The notes under the pieces: model-generated
The model's database searches: none
What the model was told of the DNA's origin: nothing
The model's input: only the letters and a program-made list of their open reading frames with translations
Translations under genes and position numbers: made by a program
From: JBJMLO01 sp045805265
GTDB taxonomy: Bacteria > Actinomycetota > UBA4738 > JACQTL01
DNA: 64,000 bases
Direction of reading: 5' to 3'
Assembly: GCA_045805265.1 (NCBI GenBank)
Contig: JBJMLO010000030.1
Coordinates: 1-64,000 of the forward strand
Shown here: positions 26,390 to 34,960 of the stretch, one piece after another
Layout: each line of letters begins with the position of its first letter
Position numbering within the stretch: position 1 is the first letter of the stretch

Positions 26390-27517
26390 GTGATCGTCGG
26401 CGTCCCGAAAGAGGTCAAGGACAACGAGTTCCGGGTCGCGCTCACCCCCGAGGGCGCGCGGGAGCTGAGCGCAGCCGGCCATCAGGTGCTGGTGCAGGAG
26501 GGCGCCGGCGAGGGGTCGTCGCTGCCGGCCGAGCGCTACAAGCGCGCGGGCGCGGAGTTCGTGTCCGCCGCGGAGGACGTGTGGCGCCAGGCCGACATGA
26601 TCCTCAAGGTCAAGGAGCCAGTCGAATCCGAGTACCCGCTGATGCGGGAGGACCAGATCCTGTTCACCTATCTGCACCTCGCGGCGTCGAGGGCGCTCAC
26701 CGAGACCCTGCTCCAGCGGAAGGTGAAGGCGGTCGCGTACGAGACTGTCGAGGACGACCAGCACCGCCTGCCGCTGCTGGCGCCGATGTCCGAGGTGGCC
26801 GGCCGGATGGCCCCCCACGTCGGGGCGCGCCTCCAGGAGAAGGAGTACGGGGGCCGCGGCGTGCTGATGGGCGGCGTGTCGGGCGTCCGTCCCGCCAAGG
26901 TGCTCGTGCTCGGCGCGGGGATGGCCGGGGCCAACGCCGCATGGATCGCCGCCGGTATGGAGGCGGAGGTCATCGTCGTCGACAAGAACCTCGACAAGCT
27001 CCGGTTCATCGACCAGATCCACAAGGGGCGGATCATCACGCTGATGTCCGACCGGCTGACGCTGGAGCAGCGGGTGCGGGAGAGCGACATCCTCATCGGG
27101 ACCGTGCTGGTGCCCGGCGCGAAGGCCCCGAAGCTGGTCACCGAGGAGATGGTGGCGTCGATGCGGCCGGGGTCCGTGATCATCGACATCGCCATCGACC
27201 AGGGCGGCTGCGTGGAGACCTCCCACATGACCACCCACTCGGATCCCACCTATCTCGTCCACGACGTCGTGCACTACGCCGTGGGCAACATGCCCGGCGC
27301 CGTCCCGAACACCTCGACGTACGCGCTAACCAACGTGACGCTGCCGTTCGCGCTCGACGTCGCGAACCGGGGGCTGGAAGAGGCGGTCAGGCGGGATCCG
27401 GCGCTGGCGGGAGGGGTGAACGCCTACGGCGGGCAGCTGACCAACGACGGCGTGGCCGAGGCGCACGGAATGGAATCCGCGCCGGTCGCATCCGTCGTCG
27501 GCGGGGCCGAAAGCTAG
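26390..27517 (+). CDS. ald: Alanine dehydrogenase
   Basis: This 375-residue protein converts L-alanine and NAD+ to pyruvate, ammonia and NADH. N-terminal signature 'MIVGVPKEVKDNEFRVALTP', substrate-binding 'LFTYLHLAASRALTETLL', NAD loop 'VLVLGAGMAGANAAWIAAGM' and 'VVDKNLDKLRFID', and the 'IDIAIDQGGCVETS' and 'VGNMPGAVPNTSTYALTN' motifs are all present. The enzyme also supports NAD recycling under low oxygen in mycobacteria. The GTG start is preceded by AAGGAGG at 26377-26383, a strong ribosome-binding site, so this gene is not leaderless. Confidence 0.97.
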   Translation: MIVGVPKEVKDNEFRVALTPEGARELSAAGHQVLVQEGAGEGSSLPAERYKRAGAEFVSAAEDVWRQADMILKVKEPVESEYPLMREDQILFTYLHLAASRALTETLLQRKVKAVAYETVEDDQHRLPLLAPMSEVAGRMAPHVGARLQEKEYGGRGVLMGGVSGVRPAKVLVLGAGMAGANAAWIAAGMEAEVIVVDKNLDKLRFIDQIHKGRIITLMSDRLTLEQRVRESDILIGTVLVPGAKAPKLVTEEMVASMRPGSVIIDIAIDQGGCVETSHMTTHSDPTYLVHDVVHYAVGNMPGAVPNTSTYALTNVTLPFALDVANRGLEEAVRRDPALAGGVNAYGGQLTNDGVAEAHGMESAPVASVVGGAES

Positions 27518-27536
27518 TCTGGACCAGACGACCGTC

Positions 27537-28568
27537 GTGGCCGCCAGCGAAGGGACCGACCAGCCGGAGGGCGCCGTGGCGACCGCGGCGCCGGAGGCCG
27601 GTCCCGGGCCGGTCCCGCCCGAATGGGCCTGGCAGGTCCAGCGGTTCCTCGACCACCTGACCGTGGAACGGGGGTTGTCGCCGAACACCGTCGCCTCGTA
27701 TCGGCGCGAGCTGGCGCGGTACGCGGCGTTCTCCTCCGCGGCCGGCGTGGAGAGCGCCGTGCGGGTCGACCCCGCCGGGGTCGCCGCGTTCGTCGCCTCG
27801 TTGTCGGCGGCCCGGCACCGGGGCGGCGGTCGCAAGCAGGAGGACCCCAGGCCGTACCGGACCTCGTCGGTGGCGCGCGCGCTCGCCGCCGTGCGATCGT
27901 TCCATCGTTTCCTGGTGGCCGAGGGCGAAACGGACCGGGATCCGACGGTCACGGCGGTCCGGCCACGGGTGCCCCGGTCGCTGCCCCGGCCGCTGTCCGT
28001 GGACGAGGTCGCCCGCATCGTCGAGGCGCCCTCGGGGCAGGAACCGGCGGCGCTCCGGGACCGGGCCATCCTGGAGACGCTGTACGGGGCGGGCGTTCGG
28101 ATCTCGGAGCTGGTGGGGCTCGACGTCGACGACGTGGACCTGGAGGAGGGGACCGTGCGGGTCCTGGGGAAGGGGTCGAAGGAGCGCATCGTGCCGCTGG
28201 GCCGGCTGGCCCGGGAGGCGGTGGGCGCGTACCTCTCCGGCGGCCGCCCCGCGCTGGCCTCGGCGCGGACGCGGGGCGCCATGTTCCTCAACGCGCGGGG
28301 CGGGCGGCTCTCCCGGCAGGGGTGCTGGCACGTGCTGAAGGCGAGCGCCGCGCGGGCGGGCGTCCACAAGCGCGTGACCCCGCACACCCTCCGCCACTCG
28401 TTCGCGACGCACCTCCTCGAGGGCGGCGCCGACGTCCGGGTGGTCCAGGAGCTCCTGGGTCACGCCAGCGTGACGACCACACAGATCTACACGCTGGTCA
28501 CCGAGCAGCACCTCCGCGAGGTCTACGTCACCTCGCATCCCCGGGCCAGGAAGGCGGCAGCGCCGTGA
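27537..28568 (+). CDS. xerD: Tyrosine recombinase XerD
   Basis: This 343-residue protein has an N-terminal SAM-like core-binding domain ('FLDHLTVERGLSPNTVASYR'). The catalytic domain has Arg in 'LYGAGVRISELVGLDV', Lys in 'GKGSKERIVPLG', His/Arg box 'TPHTLRHSFATHLLEGGADV', second His in 'LLGHASVTTTQIYTLV' and the nucleophile Tyr in that segment. XerD with XerC resolves chromosome dimers. An insert of about 12 residues ('ARHRGGGRKQEDPRP') lies in the N-domain. It is chromosomal and in conserved order, not a phage integrase. Its stop overlaps the next gene's start. Confidence 0.93.
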   Translation: MAASEGTDQPEGAVATAAPEAGPGPVPPEWAWQVQRFLDHLTVERGLSPNTVASYRRELARYAAFSSAAGVESAVRVDPAGVAAFVASLSAARHRGGGRKQEDPRPYRTSSVARALAAVRSFHRFLVAEGETDRDPTVTAVRPRVPRSLPRPLSVDEVARIVEAPSGQEPAALRDRAILETLYGAGVRISELVGLDVDDVDLEEGTVRVLGKGSKERIVPLGRLAREAVGAYLSGGRPALASARTRGAMFLNARGGRLSRQGCWHVLKASAARAGVHKRVTPHTLRHSFATHLLEGGADVRVVQELLGHASVTTTQIYTLVTEQHLREVYVTSHPRARKAAAP

Positions 28569-28909
28569 CCGTCGACCTCGCCGCGGCCCGCGCCTCGCTG
28601 GAGGAGCACCGCGCCCGGATCCGCCACGAGATCGAGCAGCAGGGCGTCGATCCGGATTCGGAGGACTACCGGACCGACCTCGAGCGCGGTTTCGCGGACG
28701 GCGGGCGTACGGCCGCGGAGCGAGGCCAGACGATCACGCTCGTCCGGGAGCTGCGCGCCGGCCTGTCCGACGTGGAACGGGGTTTGCGCAAGCTCGACGA
28801 CGGCACCTACGGTCTGTGCGAGCGGTGCGGCGAGCCGATCGGGGCAGACCGCCTCGAGGCCATCCCCTGGGCCCGCCTGTGCATCACCTGCAAGCAGGCG
28901 GCCCGGTGA
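28565..28909 (+). CDS. DksA/TraR-type C4 zinc-finger protein
   Basis: This 114-residue protein has a helical N-terminal part ('ARASLEEHRARIRHEIEQQ') and a C-terminal C4 zinc finger, CERCGEPIG ... CITCK, as in DksA/TraR proteins. These enter the RNA polymerase secondary channel. The coiled-coil tip acidic pair of DksA is not clearly present, so the effect on RNA polymerase is uncertain. GTG overlaps the xerD stop, giving tight coupling. Confidence 0.85.
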   Translation: MTVDLAAARASLEEHRARIRHEIEQQGVDPDSEDYRTDLERGFADGGRTAAERGQTITLVRELRAGLSDVERGLRKLDDGTYGLCERCGEPIGADRLEAIPWARLCITCKQAAR

Positions 28910-28961
28910 GGGAGCGCTTCCTGCCGCGCGCGAGCTCCCCACCGGCCGCTCGGAGGCACGC

Positions 28962-30140
28962 GTGACCGCGAAGGTGCCGCGGGTGCTGGTCCTCGTGTGC
29001 GACTCGTTCGGCGTGGGGCAGGCCCCGGACGCGGCGGCGTTCGGAGACGAAGGTGCAGACACGCTGGGGAACACGTCCCGCGCGGTGGGTGGCCTGGACG
29101 CGCCGAACCTCGAGGCGCTGGGGCTGGGGCACCTGACCGGGATCGAGGGAGTCGCGCCCCGGGCCGAACCGGGGACCGCCCACGGCCGGGCCACCGAGCA
29201 GAGCGCCGGGAAGGACACCACCACGGGGCACTGGGAGATGATGGGGATCGTCCTGGACGAGCCCTTCCCGCTCTACCCGAACGGGTTCCCCGAGGAGGTC
29301 ATCCGGCCGTTCGAGGAAGTCGTGGGGAAGCGCGTCCTGGGGAACCGGCCGGCTTCCGGCACCGTGATCATCGCGGAGCTGGGGGAGGAGCACCTGGCCA
29401 CCGGCCGGCCCATCGTGTACACGAGCGGGGACTCGGTCTTCCAGGTCGCCGCGCACGTGCGCGTGGTGCCGCTGGAACGGCTGTACGAATGGTGCCTCGC
29501 GGCCCGTCGCCTGCTCGACGGCCGCAACCGGGTCGGGCGGGTCATCGCCCGGCCGTTCGACGGCGACCCGGGGGCGTTCTGGCGCCGGCCCGAGCGACGG
29601 GACTACTCGGTGCCTCCGCCGGGCCCGACCGTGCTCGACTTCTGCCACGAGGCCGGCGTCCCCGTATACGGGGTCGGCAAGATCCAGGACATCATGGCCG
29701 GCACGGGGCTGGCCGAGGCCCGGTACTCGGACTCGAACGACCAGGGGGTCGACCTCACGCTGGAGTACCTGGGGCGGGAGGGGCCGGCGTTCGTGTTCTC
29801 CAACCTCGTGGACTTCGACTCGAAGTACGGACACCGCAACGACCCGGAGGGCTACGCGAAGTGCGTCTCGGAGCTCGACCGGCGGATCCCGGAGATCGTC
29901 TCCCGGCTGGACGGCGGGGTCGTGTTCGTCACCGGGGACCACGGCTGCGATCCCACCACGCCCTCCACCGACCACACCCGGGAGAACACGCCGCTGCTGG
30001 CGGCGGGCCTGCCCGACGGGCCGGTCGACCTGGGCGTGAGGTCCACCTTCGCCGACCTGGGGGCGACGGTTGCCGACCTGCTCGGAGTGTCGACCTCGGG
30101 CCTCCGCGGCTCCTCCTTCGCCTCGGAGTTGGGCCTGTGA
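28962..30140 (+). CDS. deoB: Phosphopentomutase
   Basis: This 392-residue alkaline-phosphatase-superfamily enzyme interconverts ribose/deoxyribose 1- and 5-phosphates. Motifs: 'LVCDSFGVGQAPDAAAFGDE', 'DTLGNTSRAVGG', the 'AGKDTTTGHWEMMG' segment with the phosphorylated Thr, 'VDFDSKYGHRNDPEGYA' and 'VTGDHGCDPTTPSTDHTREN' metal ligands. GTG start with CGGAGG at 28951-28956. It is followed by a thymidine/pyrimidine phosphorylase gene, so the pair forms a nucleoside-salvage unit. Confidence 0.96.
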   Translation: MTAKVPRVLVLVCDSFGVGQAPDAAAFGDEGADTLGNTSRAVGGLDAPNLEALGLGHLTGIEGVAPRAEPGTAHGRATEQSAGKDTTTGHWEMMGIVLDEPFPLYPNGFPEEVIRPFEEVVGKRVLGNRPASGTVIIAELGEEHLATGRPIVYTSGDSVFQVAAHVRVVPLERLYEWCLAARRLLDGRNRVGRVIARPFDGDPGAFWRRPERRDYSVPPPGPTVLDFCHEAGVPVYGVGKIQDIMAGTGLAEARYSDSNDQGVDLTLEYLGREGPAFVFSNLVDFDSKYGHRNDPEGYAKCVSELDRRIPEIVSRLDGGVVFVTGDHGCDPTTPSTDHTRENTPLLAAGLPDGPVDLGVRSTFADLGATVADLLGVSTSGLRGSSFASELGL

Positions 30141-30186
30141 TGCGGCCGAGGCATGAAGCTGCGGTGGAGGTCGATGTGGACAACCG

Positions 30187-31584
30187 GTGGAACGAGACGT
30201 GAGCGTCCCCATGACGCTCTCCGATCCGCGCGACGTGGTCGCGCTGAAGCGGGACGGCAGGCCGGTCCCTGAACCGGAGCTTCGGGCCTTCGTCCAGGCC
30301 TACGGGCGGGGCGACATCGGCGACGAGGTGGCGGCCGCGTTCCTGATGGCGGCGTACATCCGGGGGCTCGACGGGGGCGAAACCCTGGCCCTGACCCGGG
30401 CGATGGTGGATTCGGGACGCACGATCGAGCTTCCCGACCTCGGGCGGCCGACCGTCGACAAGCACTCCACCGGGGGCGTGGCCGACGGGGTCACGCTGGC
30501 GTTCGCGCCGCTCGCCGCGTCCATGGGCCTTGCAGTGGCGAAGCTCTCCGGCCGGGGCCTGGGGCACACGGGGGGCACGCTCGACAAGCTGGAGTCGATC
30601 CCCGGGCTCCGGACGGACCTGTCCCCGGACGAGCTGCGCCGCCAGGTTCGGGAGATCGGGTGCGCGGTGGCGGCGCAGACGGCGGACATCGTGCCGGCCG
30701 ACGGCGCCCTGTACGCCCTGCGCGACGCCACCGCTACGGTGGCCTCGGTTCCGCTGATCGCGGCGAGCGTGATGTCGAAGAAGCTCGCCGTGGAGACCGA
30801 CCTGATCCTCCTCGACGTGAAGGCCGGCACCGGCGCGTTCATGAAGACACCGAGCGAAGCGCGCGAGCTCGCCGAGGCGTGCACCGCGCTCGCCGGAGGC
30901 TGGGGCCGCCGCGCGCGCGTCGCCGTGACCGACATGTCGCAGCCCCTGGGGGAGGCGGTGGGGAACGCGCTCGACGTCGCGGAGGCGGTCGAGCTGCTCT
31001 CCGGACGGGTGACGGGCCGCCTCCGCGAGCTCACGATGGTCTTCGCCCGGGAGGCGGCTCGGATCCTGCTCGGCCTGGAAGCGGTGGAGGCCGCGGCATA
31101 CGTCGAGACGGCCCTGTCGAGCGGTCAGGCGCTGGAGGCGTTCGCGCGGATGATCGAGGCGCAGGGCGGCGACCCCCGGGTTACCGAGGACCCCTGGTCG
31201 GTGTTGCCGCGCGCGCCGGTGGTCGTCGGGCTGCGGGCCGACCGGGACGGGGTCGTGGGCGCCATCGAGGCGGAGGAGATCGGGCGCGCCGCCGTCGACC
31301 TGGGCGCGGGTCGCCGCCGCAAGGGAGGGCCGATCGACCCCGCGACGGGAATCGTGTTCCGGGCCAGCATCGGCGACCGGCTGACGAGCGGCGACGAGAT
31401 CGGCGAGGTTCACGCCAGGAGCGAGGAGGCCGCGAACGCGGCGGAACGCCGCGTCCTGGCCGCGCTCACGCTCGCCGACCACGACGTGGACCCGCCGCCG
31501 CTCGTCTACGGCTGGACCGACGCCGGGGAGGCCGCCGCCGAACCGGCCCGCTCGGATTCGGCGCGGACCGAGGCGGGCCCGTGA
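30187..31584 (+). CDS. deoA: Thymidine / pyrimidine-nucleoside phosphorylase
   Basis: In this 465-residue protein the N-terminal motif 'DVVALKRDGRPVPEPELRAF', the family signature 'AKLSGRGLGHTGGTLDKLES', phosphate-binding 'DKHSTGGVADG', 'SVMSKKLAVETDLILLDVKA' and C-terminal 'RRRKGGPIDPATGIVF' are seen. It splits thymidine or uridine with phosphate to the base and (deoxy)ribose 1-phosphate, the substrate of DeoB encoded just upstream. Two GTG starts are possible (30187, 30199). The stop overlaps the next GTG. Confidence 0.94.
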   Translation: MERDVSVPMTLSDPRDVVALKRDGRPVPEPELRAFVQAYGRGDIGDEVAAAFLMAAYIRGLDGGETLALTRAMVDSGRTIELPDLGRPTVDKHSTGGVADGVTLAFAPLAASMGLAVAKLSGRGLGHTGGTLDKLESIPGLRTDLSPDELRRQVREIGCAVAAQTADIVPADGALYALRDATATVASVPLIAASVMSKKLAVETDLILLDVKAGTGAFMKTPSEARELAEACTALAGGWGRRARVAVTDMSQPLGEAVGNALDVAEAVELLSGRVTGRLRELTMVFAREAARILLGLEAVEAAAYVETALSSGQALEAFARMIEAQGGDPRVTEDPWSVLPRAPVVVGLRADRDGVVGAIEAEEIGRAAVDLGAGRRRKGGPIDPATGIVFRASIGDRLTSGDEIGEVHARSEEAANAAERRVLAALTLADHDVDPPPLVYGWTDAGEAAAEPARSDSARTEAGP

Positions 31585-32258
31585 TCGCGACCGTGACCGC
31601 CGCCAGCGCCAGGTACGCGCTGTACCTCGCGATCGCGCTGCTGCCCAGCCTGCTGCTCCGCGAGAACGCGAAGGCGCAGGCGGCGCGGCGGCTCAGTGAC
31701 ATGACGCCGACGCTGTACGGACGGGCGACCTTCAAGCCGAAGCCCCACTTCGACCCCCTCGGGACCGGGTTCCTGCCTGCGTTCCTGCTGCTGCTGGTGG
31801 CGGCGCGTTACCCGGTCACGCCGTTCGCCTACGCCAAGCCGATGCCGCTGTCGCCAGACCGGCTGCGGAACCCCAACCGAGACATCGTGTGGGTCTCGCT
31901 GGCCGGCCCGGGAGCGAACCTCGCACTCGCAGTCGTCGCGGGGGTCCTTCTCCGGTTGGTCGGCCTGGGGGCCGGCGAACTCACGCTCTTTCTCGTCGCG
32001 TGGGTGCAGATGAACATCGTGCTGGTCGTGTTCCACTTGATGCCCATCCCAGGCCTGGATGCCTCTCGGATCCTGAGCAGGTTCCTGCACGGCCGTGCGC
32101 GCGAGATCTATTCCAATCTCGACCAGTTCCTGCCGCTGTTCATGATTGTCATCTATTTCCTGCTCGCCGCGCCGGTACTGTCGTTCGTGCGCTTCCTCGG
32201 CAATGCTCTCTGCGGCCCGATCGCCGGATTCGATTGCCTGAACGTGTTCCCTGCCTGA
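31581..32258 (+). CDS. Site-2-protease-like (M50 fold) membrane protein lacking HExxH
   Basis: This 225-residue protein has about five membrane segments and the layout of short M50 proteases. 'SDMTPTLYGRATFKPKPHFD' followed by 'PLGTGFLPAF' corresponds to the '..GRLTLNPLKHIDPIGT' family segment, 'VSLAGPGANLALAVVAGVLL' to the AGP loop and 'LMPIPGLDASRIL' to the 'LLPIPPLDGSRIL' motif. Where active members have HExxH this one has RENAK (residues 27-31), so both zinc-ligand histidines are gone and only the Glu remains. It is probably a catalytically dead, membrane-embedded scaffold or chaperone. GTG 31581 overlaps the phosphorylase stop. Confidence 0.8.
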   Translation: MIATVTAASARYALYLAIALLPSLLLRENAKAQAARRLSDMTPTLYGRATFKPKPHFDPLGTGFLPAFLLLLVAARYPVTPFAYAKPMPLSPDRLRNPNRDIVWVSLAGPGANLALAVVAGVLLRLVGLGAGELTLFLVAWVQMNIVLVVFHLMPIPGLDASRILSRFLHGRAREIYSNLDQFLPLFMIVIYFLLAAPVLSFVRFLGNALCGPIAGFDCLNVFPA

Positions 32259-32341
32259 GCGTCGCCTGCTCGCCGTCGAATTGCCAAGGTCGGGCGCCGG
32301 GCCTACGGTCGGAGGGAATCCGATCGGGAGGAGGCACGAGC

Positions 32342-32740
32342 ATGCTCAGGGAGTTCCGGGACTTCGCGTTCAAGGGCAACCTCGTCGAGCTCGCGGTCGC
32401 GTTCATCCTCGGGGTCGCGTTCGCCACCCTGGTCACCGCGACGGTCGACAACATCCTGACGCCGATCATCGCCGCGATCTTCGGCCAGCCCGATTTCAGC
32501 AGTCTCCACTTCACGATCAACAAGTCGGCGTTCACGTACGGCGCGTGGCTGAATGCCGTGATCGCGTTCCTGCTGACCGCGTTCGTGCTGTTCCTGGTGG
32601 TCAAGGCCTACAACCGGAGGAAGCAGCCCGAGAGCCCGGCCCCGGTTCGCGAGTGTCCGTTCTGCAAGACGACCATCCCGGAGGCAGCGACGCGCTGCCC
32701 GGCCTGCACCAGCGACGTCGGCGTGGCGCGGGGGGCGTAG
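32342..32740 (+). CDS. mscL: Large-conductance mechanosensitive channel with C-terminal zinc ribbon
   Basis: This 132-residue protein opens with the MscL signature 'EFRDFAFKGNLVELAVAFIL' followed by GVAFATLV, covering TM1. TM2 is 'LNAVIAFLLTAFVLFLVVKA'. The channel releases solutes on hypo-osmotic shock. After TM2 the usual helical bundle is replaced by a zinc ribbon, 'CPFCKTTIPEAATRCPACTS' (four Cys). RBS GGGAGGAGG at 32325-32333. It appears to be a single-gene unit. Confidence 0.93.
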   Translation: MLREFRDFAFKGNLVELAVAFILGVAFATLVTATVDNILTPIIAAIFGQPDFSSLHFTINKSAFTYGAWLNAVIAFLLTAFVLFLVVKAYNRRKQPESPAPVRECPFCKTTIPEAATRCPACTSDVGVARGA

Positions 32741-32810
32741 CGGCGATTCCGCACGAGGAGACGGAACCGGCAACCTGGCGGCGTTCACGGGACCGGGCAC
32801 CACCCGAGGC

Positions 32811-32816
32811 TATGAT
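32811..32816 (+). promoter_or_regulatory. Leaderless -10 box of scpA
   Basis: TATGAT, six bases, then GTG at 32823. This probably starts the scpA-scpB-rluB transcript. Confidence 0.68.
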
Positions 32817-32822
32817 CGGGCC

Positions 32823-33578
32823 GTGACCGAGGACCGTGCCGGCATGGGGGAGTTCACGGTCGAGCTGCCGGTCTTCTCGGGACCCTTCCGGCTGCTCGCC
32901 GACCTGCTCCTCGAGCGCCGCATCGACGTGTGCGACGTGCCCGTGGCCCGGGTCACCGACCGGTTCCTGGCCCACGCGGCGGAAGCGGAGCGGTGGGACC
33001 TGGAAGAGGCCACGTGGTTCGTCGCGCTCGGCGCCGTGCTGCTGGAGCTGAAGGTCGGCCGGCTGATGCCGAAGCTGCACGAGCCCTCGGAAGAGGACCT
33101 CGTGGGCGGCTCGCCGGATCTCGCGTACGCCCGGAGCCTGGAGCTGGCGGCGTTCCGGCGGGTGGCCGTGGACCTCGCGAGGCGCCTCGAGGAGGGCGCG
33201 CGGTTCTTTCCCCGGGAGGCCGGCCCCCCCGAGGAATTCGCGCACCTGTACCCGGACATCATGGAGAACGTCACGTCGGAGCGGCTGGCCGCGGTCGCCG
33301 CCGTGGCCCTCCGCCCGCCGCCGCTGCTCGACCTGTCCCACGTCCAGCCCGTCCGGGTGACGGTGGCGGAGGCCATCGAGACCATGCGCGAGCGGCTCGG
33401 CGAGCTGGGGTCGACCCGCTTCCGCGAGCTGGTGGCCGACTGCGAGGAGCGCATCCACGTCGTCGTCCGGTTCCTCGCGCTGCTCGAGCTGTACCGCGAG
33501 GGGCACGTGGACCTGTCGCAGGCGGGGACGTTCGGCGAGATCGAGGTCCGGCTGATGCAGGAGCCCGTGGGCCGATGA
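32823..33578 (+). CDS. scpA: Segregation and condensation protein A
   Basis: This 251-residue kleisin bridges SMC heads. N-terminal signature 'FTVELPVFSGPFRLLADLLL' followed by 'ERRIDVCDVPVARVTDRF' and 'EEATWFVALGAVLLELKVGR' are typical. The C-terminal winged helix ends with 'VVRFLALLELYREGHVDLSQ'. The smc gene is not in the window. It is followed after 23 nt by scpB and then rluB, the usual order. Confidence 0.95.
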   Translation: MTEDRAGMGEFTVELPVFSGPFRLLADLLLERRIDVCDVPVARVTDRFLAHAAEAERWDLEEATWFVALGAVLLELKVGRLMPKLHEPSEEDLVGGSPDLAYARSLELAAFRRVAVDLARRLEEGARFFPREAGPPEEFAHLYPDIMENVTSERLAAVAAVALRPPPLLDLSHVQPVRVTVAEAIETMRERLGELGSTRFRELVADCEERIHVVVRFLALLELYREGHVDLSQAGTFGEIEVRLMQEPVGR

Positions 33579-33601
33579 CGGATAGTTCGAGGTGACGGCC
33601 G

Positions 33602-34141
33602 GTGGATGAGGTCCGGCTCCGGCAGGCGCTCGAGGCGCTGCTGTTCGTGTCCGACGAGCCGATGTCCCCGGGAAGCCTCGCGCAGGCCGTCGAGGTCGAC
33701 CGGCGGACCGTGGAAGCGACCCTGCAGGCCATGGCGGCCGACTACGAGGAGCGGTCGTCCGGCCTCGCGCTGCGGAACGTCGCCGGCGGGTGGCGGCTGT
33801 CGACGCACCCGGACGCCGCGCCGTTCGTGGAGCAGTTCGTGCTGTCGAACCGCCACGCCCGTCTGACGAAGGCGGCGCTCGAGACGCTGTCGATCGTGGC
33901 GTACAAGCAGCCGGTGACGAGGCACCAGGTGTCGGCGATCCGGGGCGTGAACTCCGACGGCGTCCTCCGCGCGCTGTCGGACCGCGGGCTGGTCGCCGAG
34001 GTCGGCCGGGAGGACGCGCCGGGACGGCCGGTCCTGTACGGGACCACGCCGGAGTTCCTGGAGCGACTGGGGCTGCCCTCTCTGGCCGAGCTGCCCCCGC
34101 TGGCGCCGCTGCTCGGCGCCGCGGAGGACGAAGCCTCCTAG
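33602..34141 (+). CDS. scpB: Segregation and condensation protein B
   Basis: This 179-residue protein has two winged-helix domains: 'RQALEALLFVSDEPMSPGSL' at the start and 'LTKAALETLSIVAYKQPVTR' with 'ISAIRGVNSDGVL-like' repeat 'SAIRGVNSDGVLRALSDRGL'. ScpB dimerises and binds ScpA in the condensin complex. GTG start at 33602. Confidence 0.95.
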   Translation: MDEVRLRQALEALLFVSDEPMSPGSLAQAVEVDRRTVEATLQAMAADYEERSSGLALRNVAGGWRLSTHPDAAPFVEQFVLSNRHARLTKAALETLSIVAYKQPVTRHQVSAIRGVNSDGVLRALSDRGLVAEVGREDAPGRPVLYGTTPEFLERLGLPSLAELPPLAPLLGAAEDEAS

Positions 34142-34149
34142 CGCGCGGG

Positions 34150-34923
34150 ATGGACCCGGAGCGATCTTCGCGGCCCGCCCCCACGGACGAGGGCGAGGCG
34201 GCCGGCCGCGAGCGGCTCCAGCGGGCCCTGGCCCGGGCCGGGGTGGCGTCCCGCCGGGTCAGCGAGGACTTGATCCGCGAGGGCCGCGTCACCGTCAACG
34301 GCCGCGAGGCGACCGTCGGCGACAAGGTGGACCCGAGGGTCGACCGCGTCGAGGTGGACGGGCGCCGCATCCCCCTCGACCCGGCGTTGCGGACGTTCGC
34401 GCTGCACAAGCCGGCCGGCGTCGTGACCACCGTCCGCGACCCCCAGGGCCGCCCGGACCTCACCGGGTTCCTGCCGCCGGAGGTCCCCGGCGTGGTTCCG
34501 GTCGGGCGGCTCGACCGCGACACGGAGGGGCTGCTGCTGCTCACCAACGACGGCGAGTTGGCCAACCGGGTCATGCATCCCAGGTTCGGCGTGGAGAAGG
34601 AGTACCTGGCCGAGGTCGAGGGGCGGCCGACCCGGAGCCACGTGGCCCGGCTGCTCCGGGGCGTGGAGCTCGACGACGGCCCGGCGCGAGCCCTGCGCGC
34701 CGCCGTCGCGGCGCAGACCGGGGCGCGGGGCGCCCTCCAGGTGGTCATGGGGGAGGGGCGCAAGCGGGAGGTGCGGCGCCTGCTCCAGGCGGTCGGGTTG
34801 CCGGTGGTCCGTCTGGTCCGCGTCCGGGTCGGGCCGATACGGGTCGGGAAGCTCGGGCCGGGCGAGGTCCGGGAGCTGACCCCCGAGGAGGTCCGCGAGC
34901 TGTACGCCGCCACCGGGAGCTGA
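34150..34923 (+). CDS. rluB: 23S rRNA pseudouridine synthase, RluB family
   Basis: This 257-residue protein has an N-terminal S4 domain ('ERLQRALARAGVASRRVSED' then 'LIREGRVTVNGREA') and a catalytic domain with the Asp in 'VGRLDRDTEGLLLLTNDGEL'. 'YLAEVEGRPTRSHVARLLRG' and 'MGEGRKREVRRLLQAVGLPV' are family motifs. RluB modifies the 2605 region of 23S, close to the site of intron 3 in this genome's rRNA. It may share the scpAB transcript; ATG 34150 lies 8 nt after the scpB stop. Confidence 0.94.
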   Translation: MDPERSSRPAPTDEGEAAGRERLQRALARAGVASRRVSEDLIREGRVTVNGREATVGDKVDPRVDRVEVDGRRIPLDPALRTFALHKPAGVVTTVRDPQGRPDLTGFLPPEVPGVVPVGRLDRDTEGLLLLTNDGELANRVMHPRFGVEKEYLAEVEGRPTRSHVARLLRGVELDDGPARALRAAVAAQTGARGALQVVMGEGRKREVRRLLQAVGLPVVRLVRVRVGPIRVGKLGPGEVRELTPEEVRELYAATGS

Positions 34924-34946
34924 CCGGGGAGGCGCTCGCCGCGCGA

Positions 34947-34952
34947 TAGCCT
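34947..34952 (+). promoter_or_regulatory. -10 box eight bases before aroH
   Basis: TAGCCT, eight bases, then ATG 34961. Consistent with a leaderless aroH-tyrA-aroA-cmk-der transcript. Confidence 0.55.
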
Positions 34953-34960
34953 GAGCGCCG

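Noticed and set aside
27537..28568. XerD-like gene as integrase of a mobile element
   Set aside because: It lies in conserved order between ald and core genes with overlapping stops, far from the tRNA-associated repeats, and its length and motifs fit chromosomal XerD.
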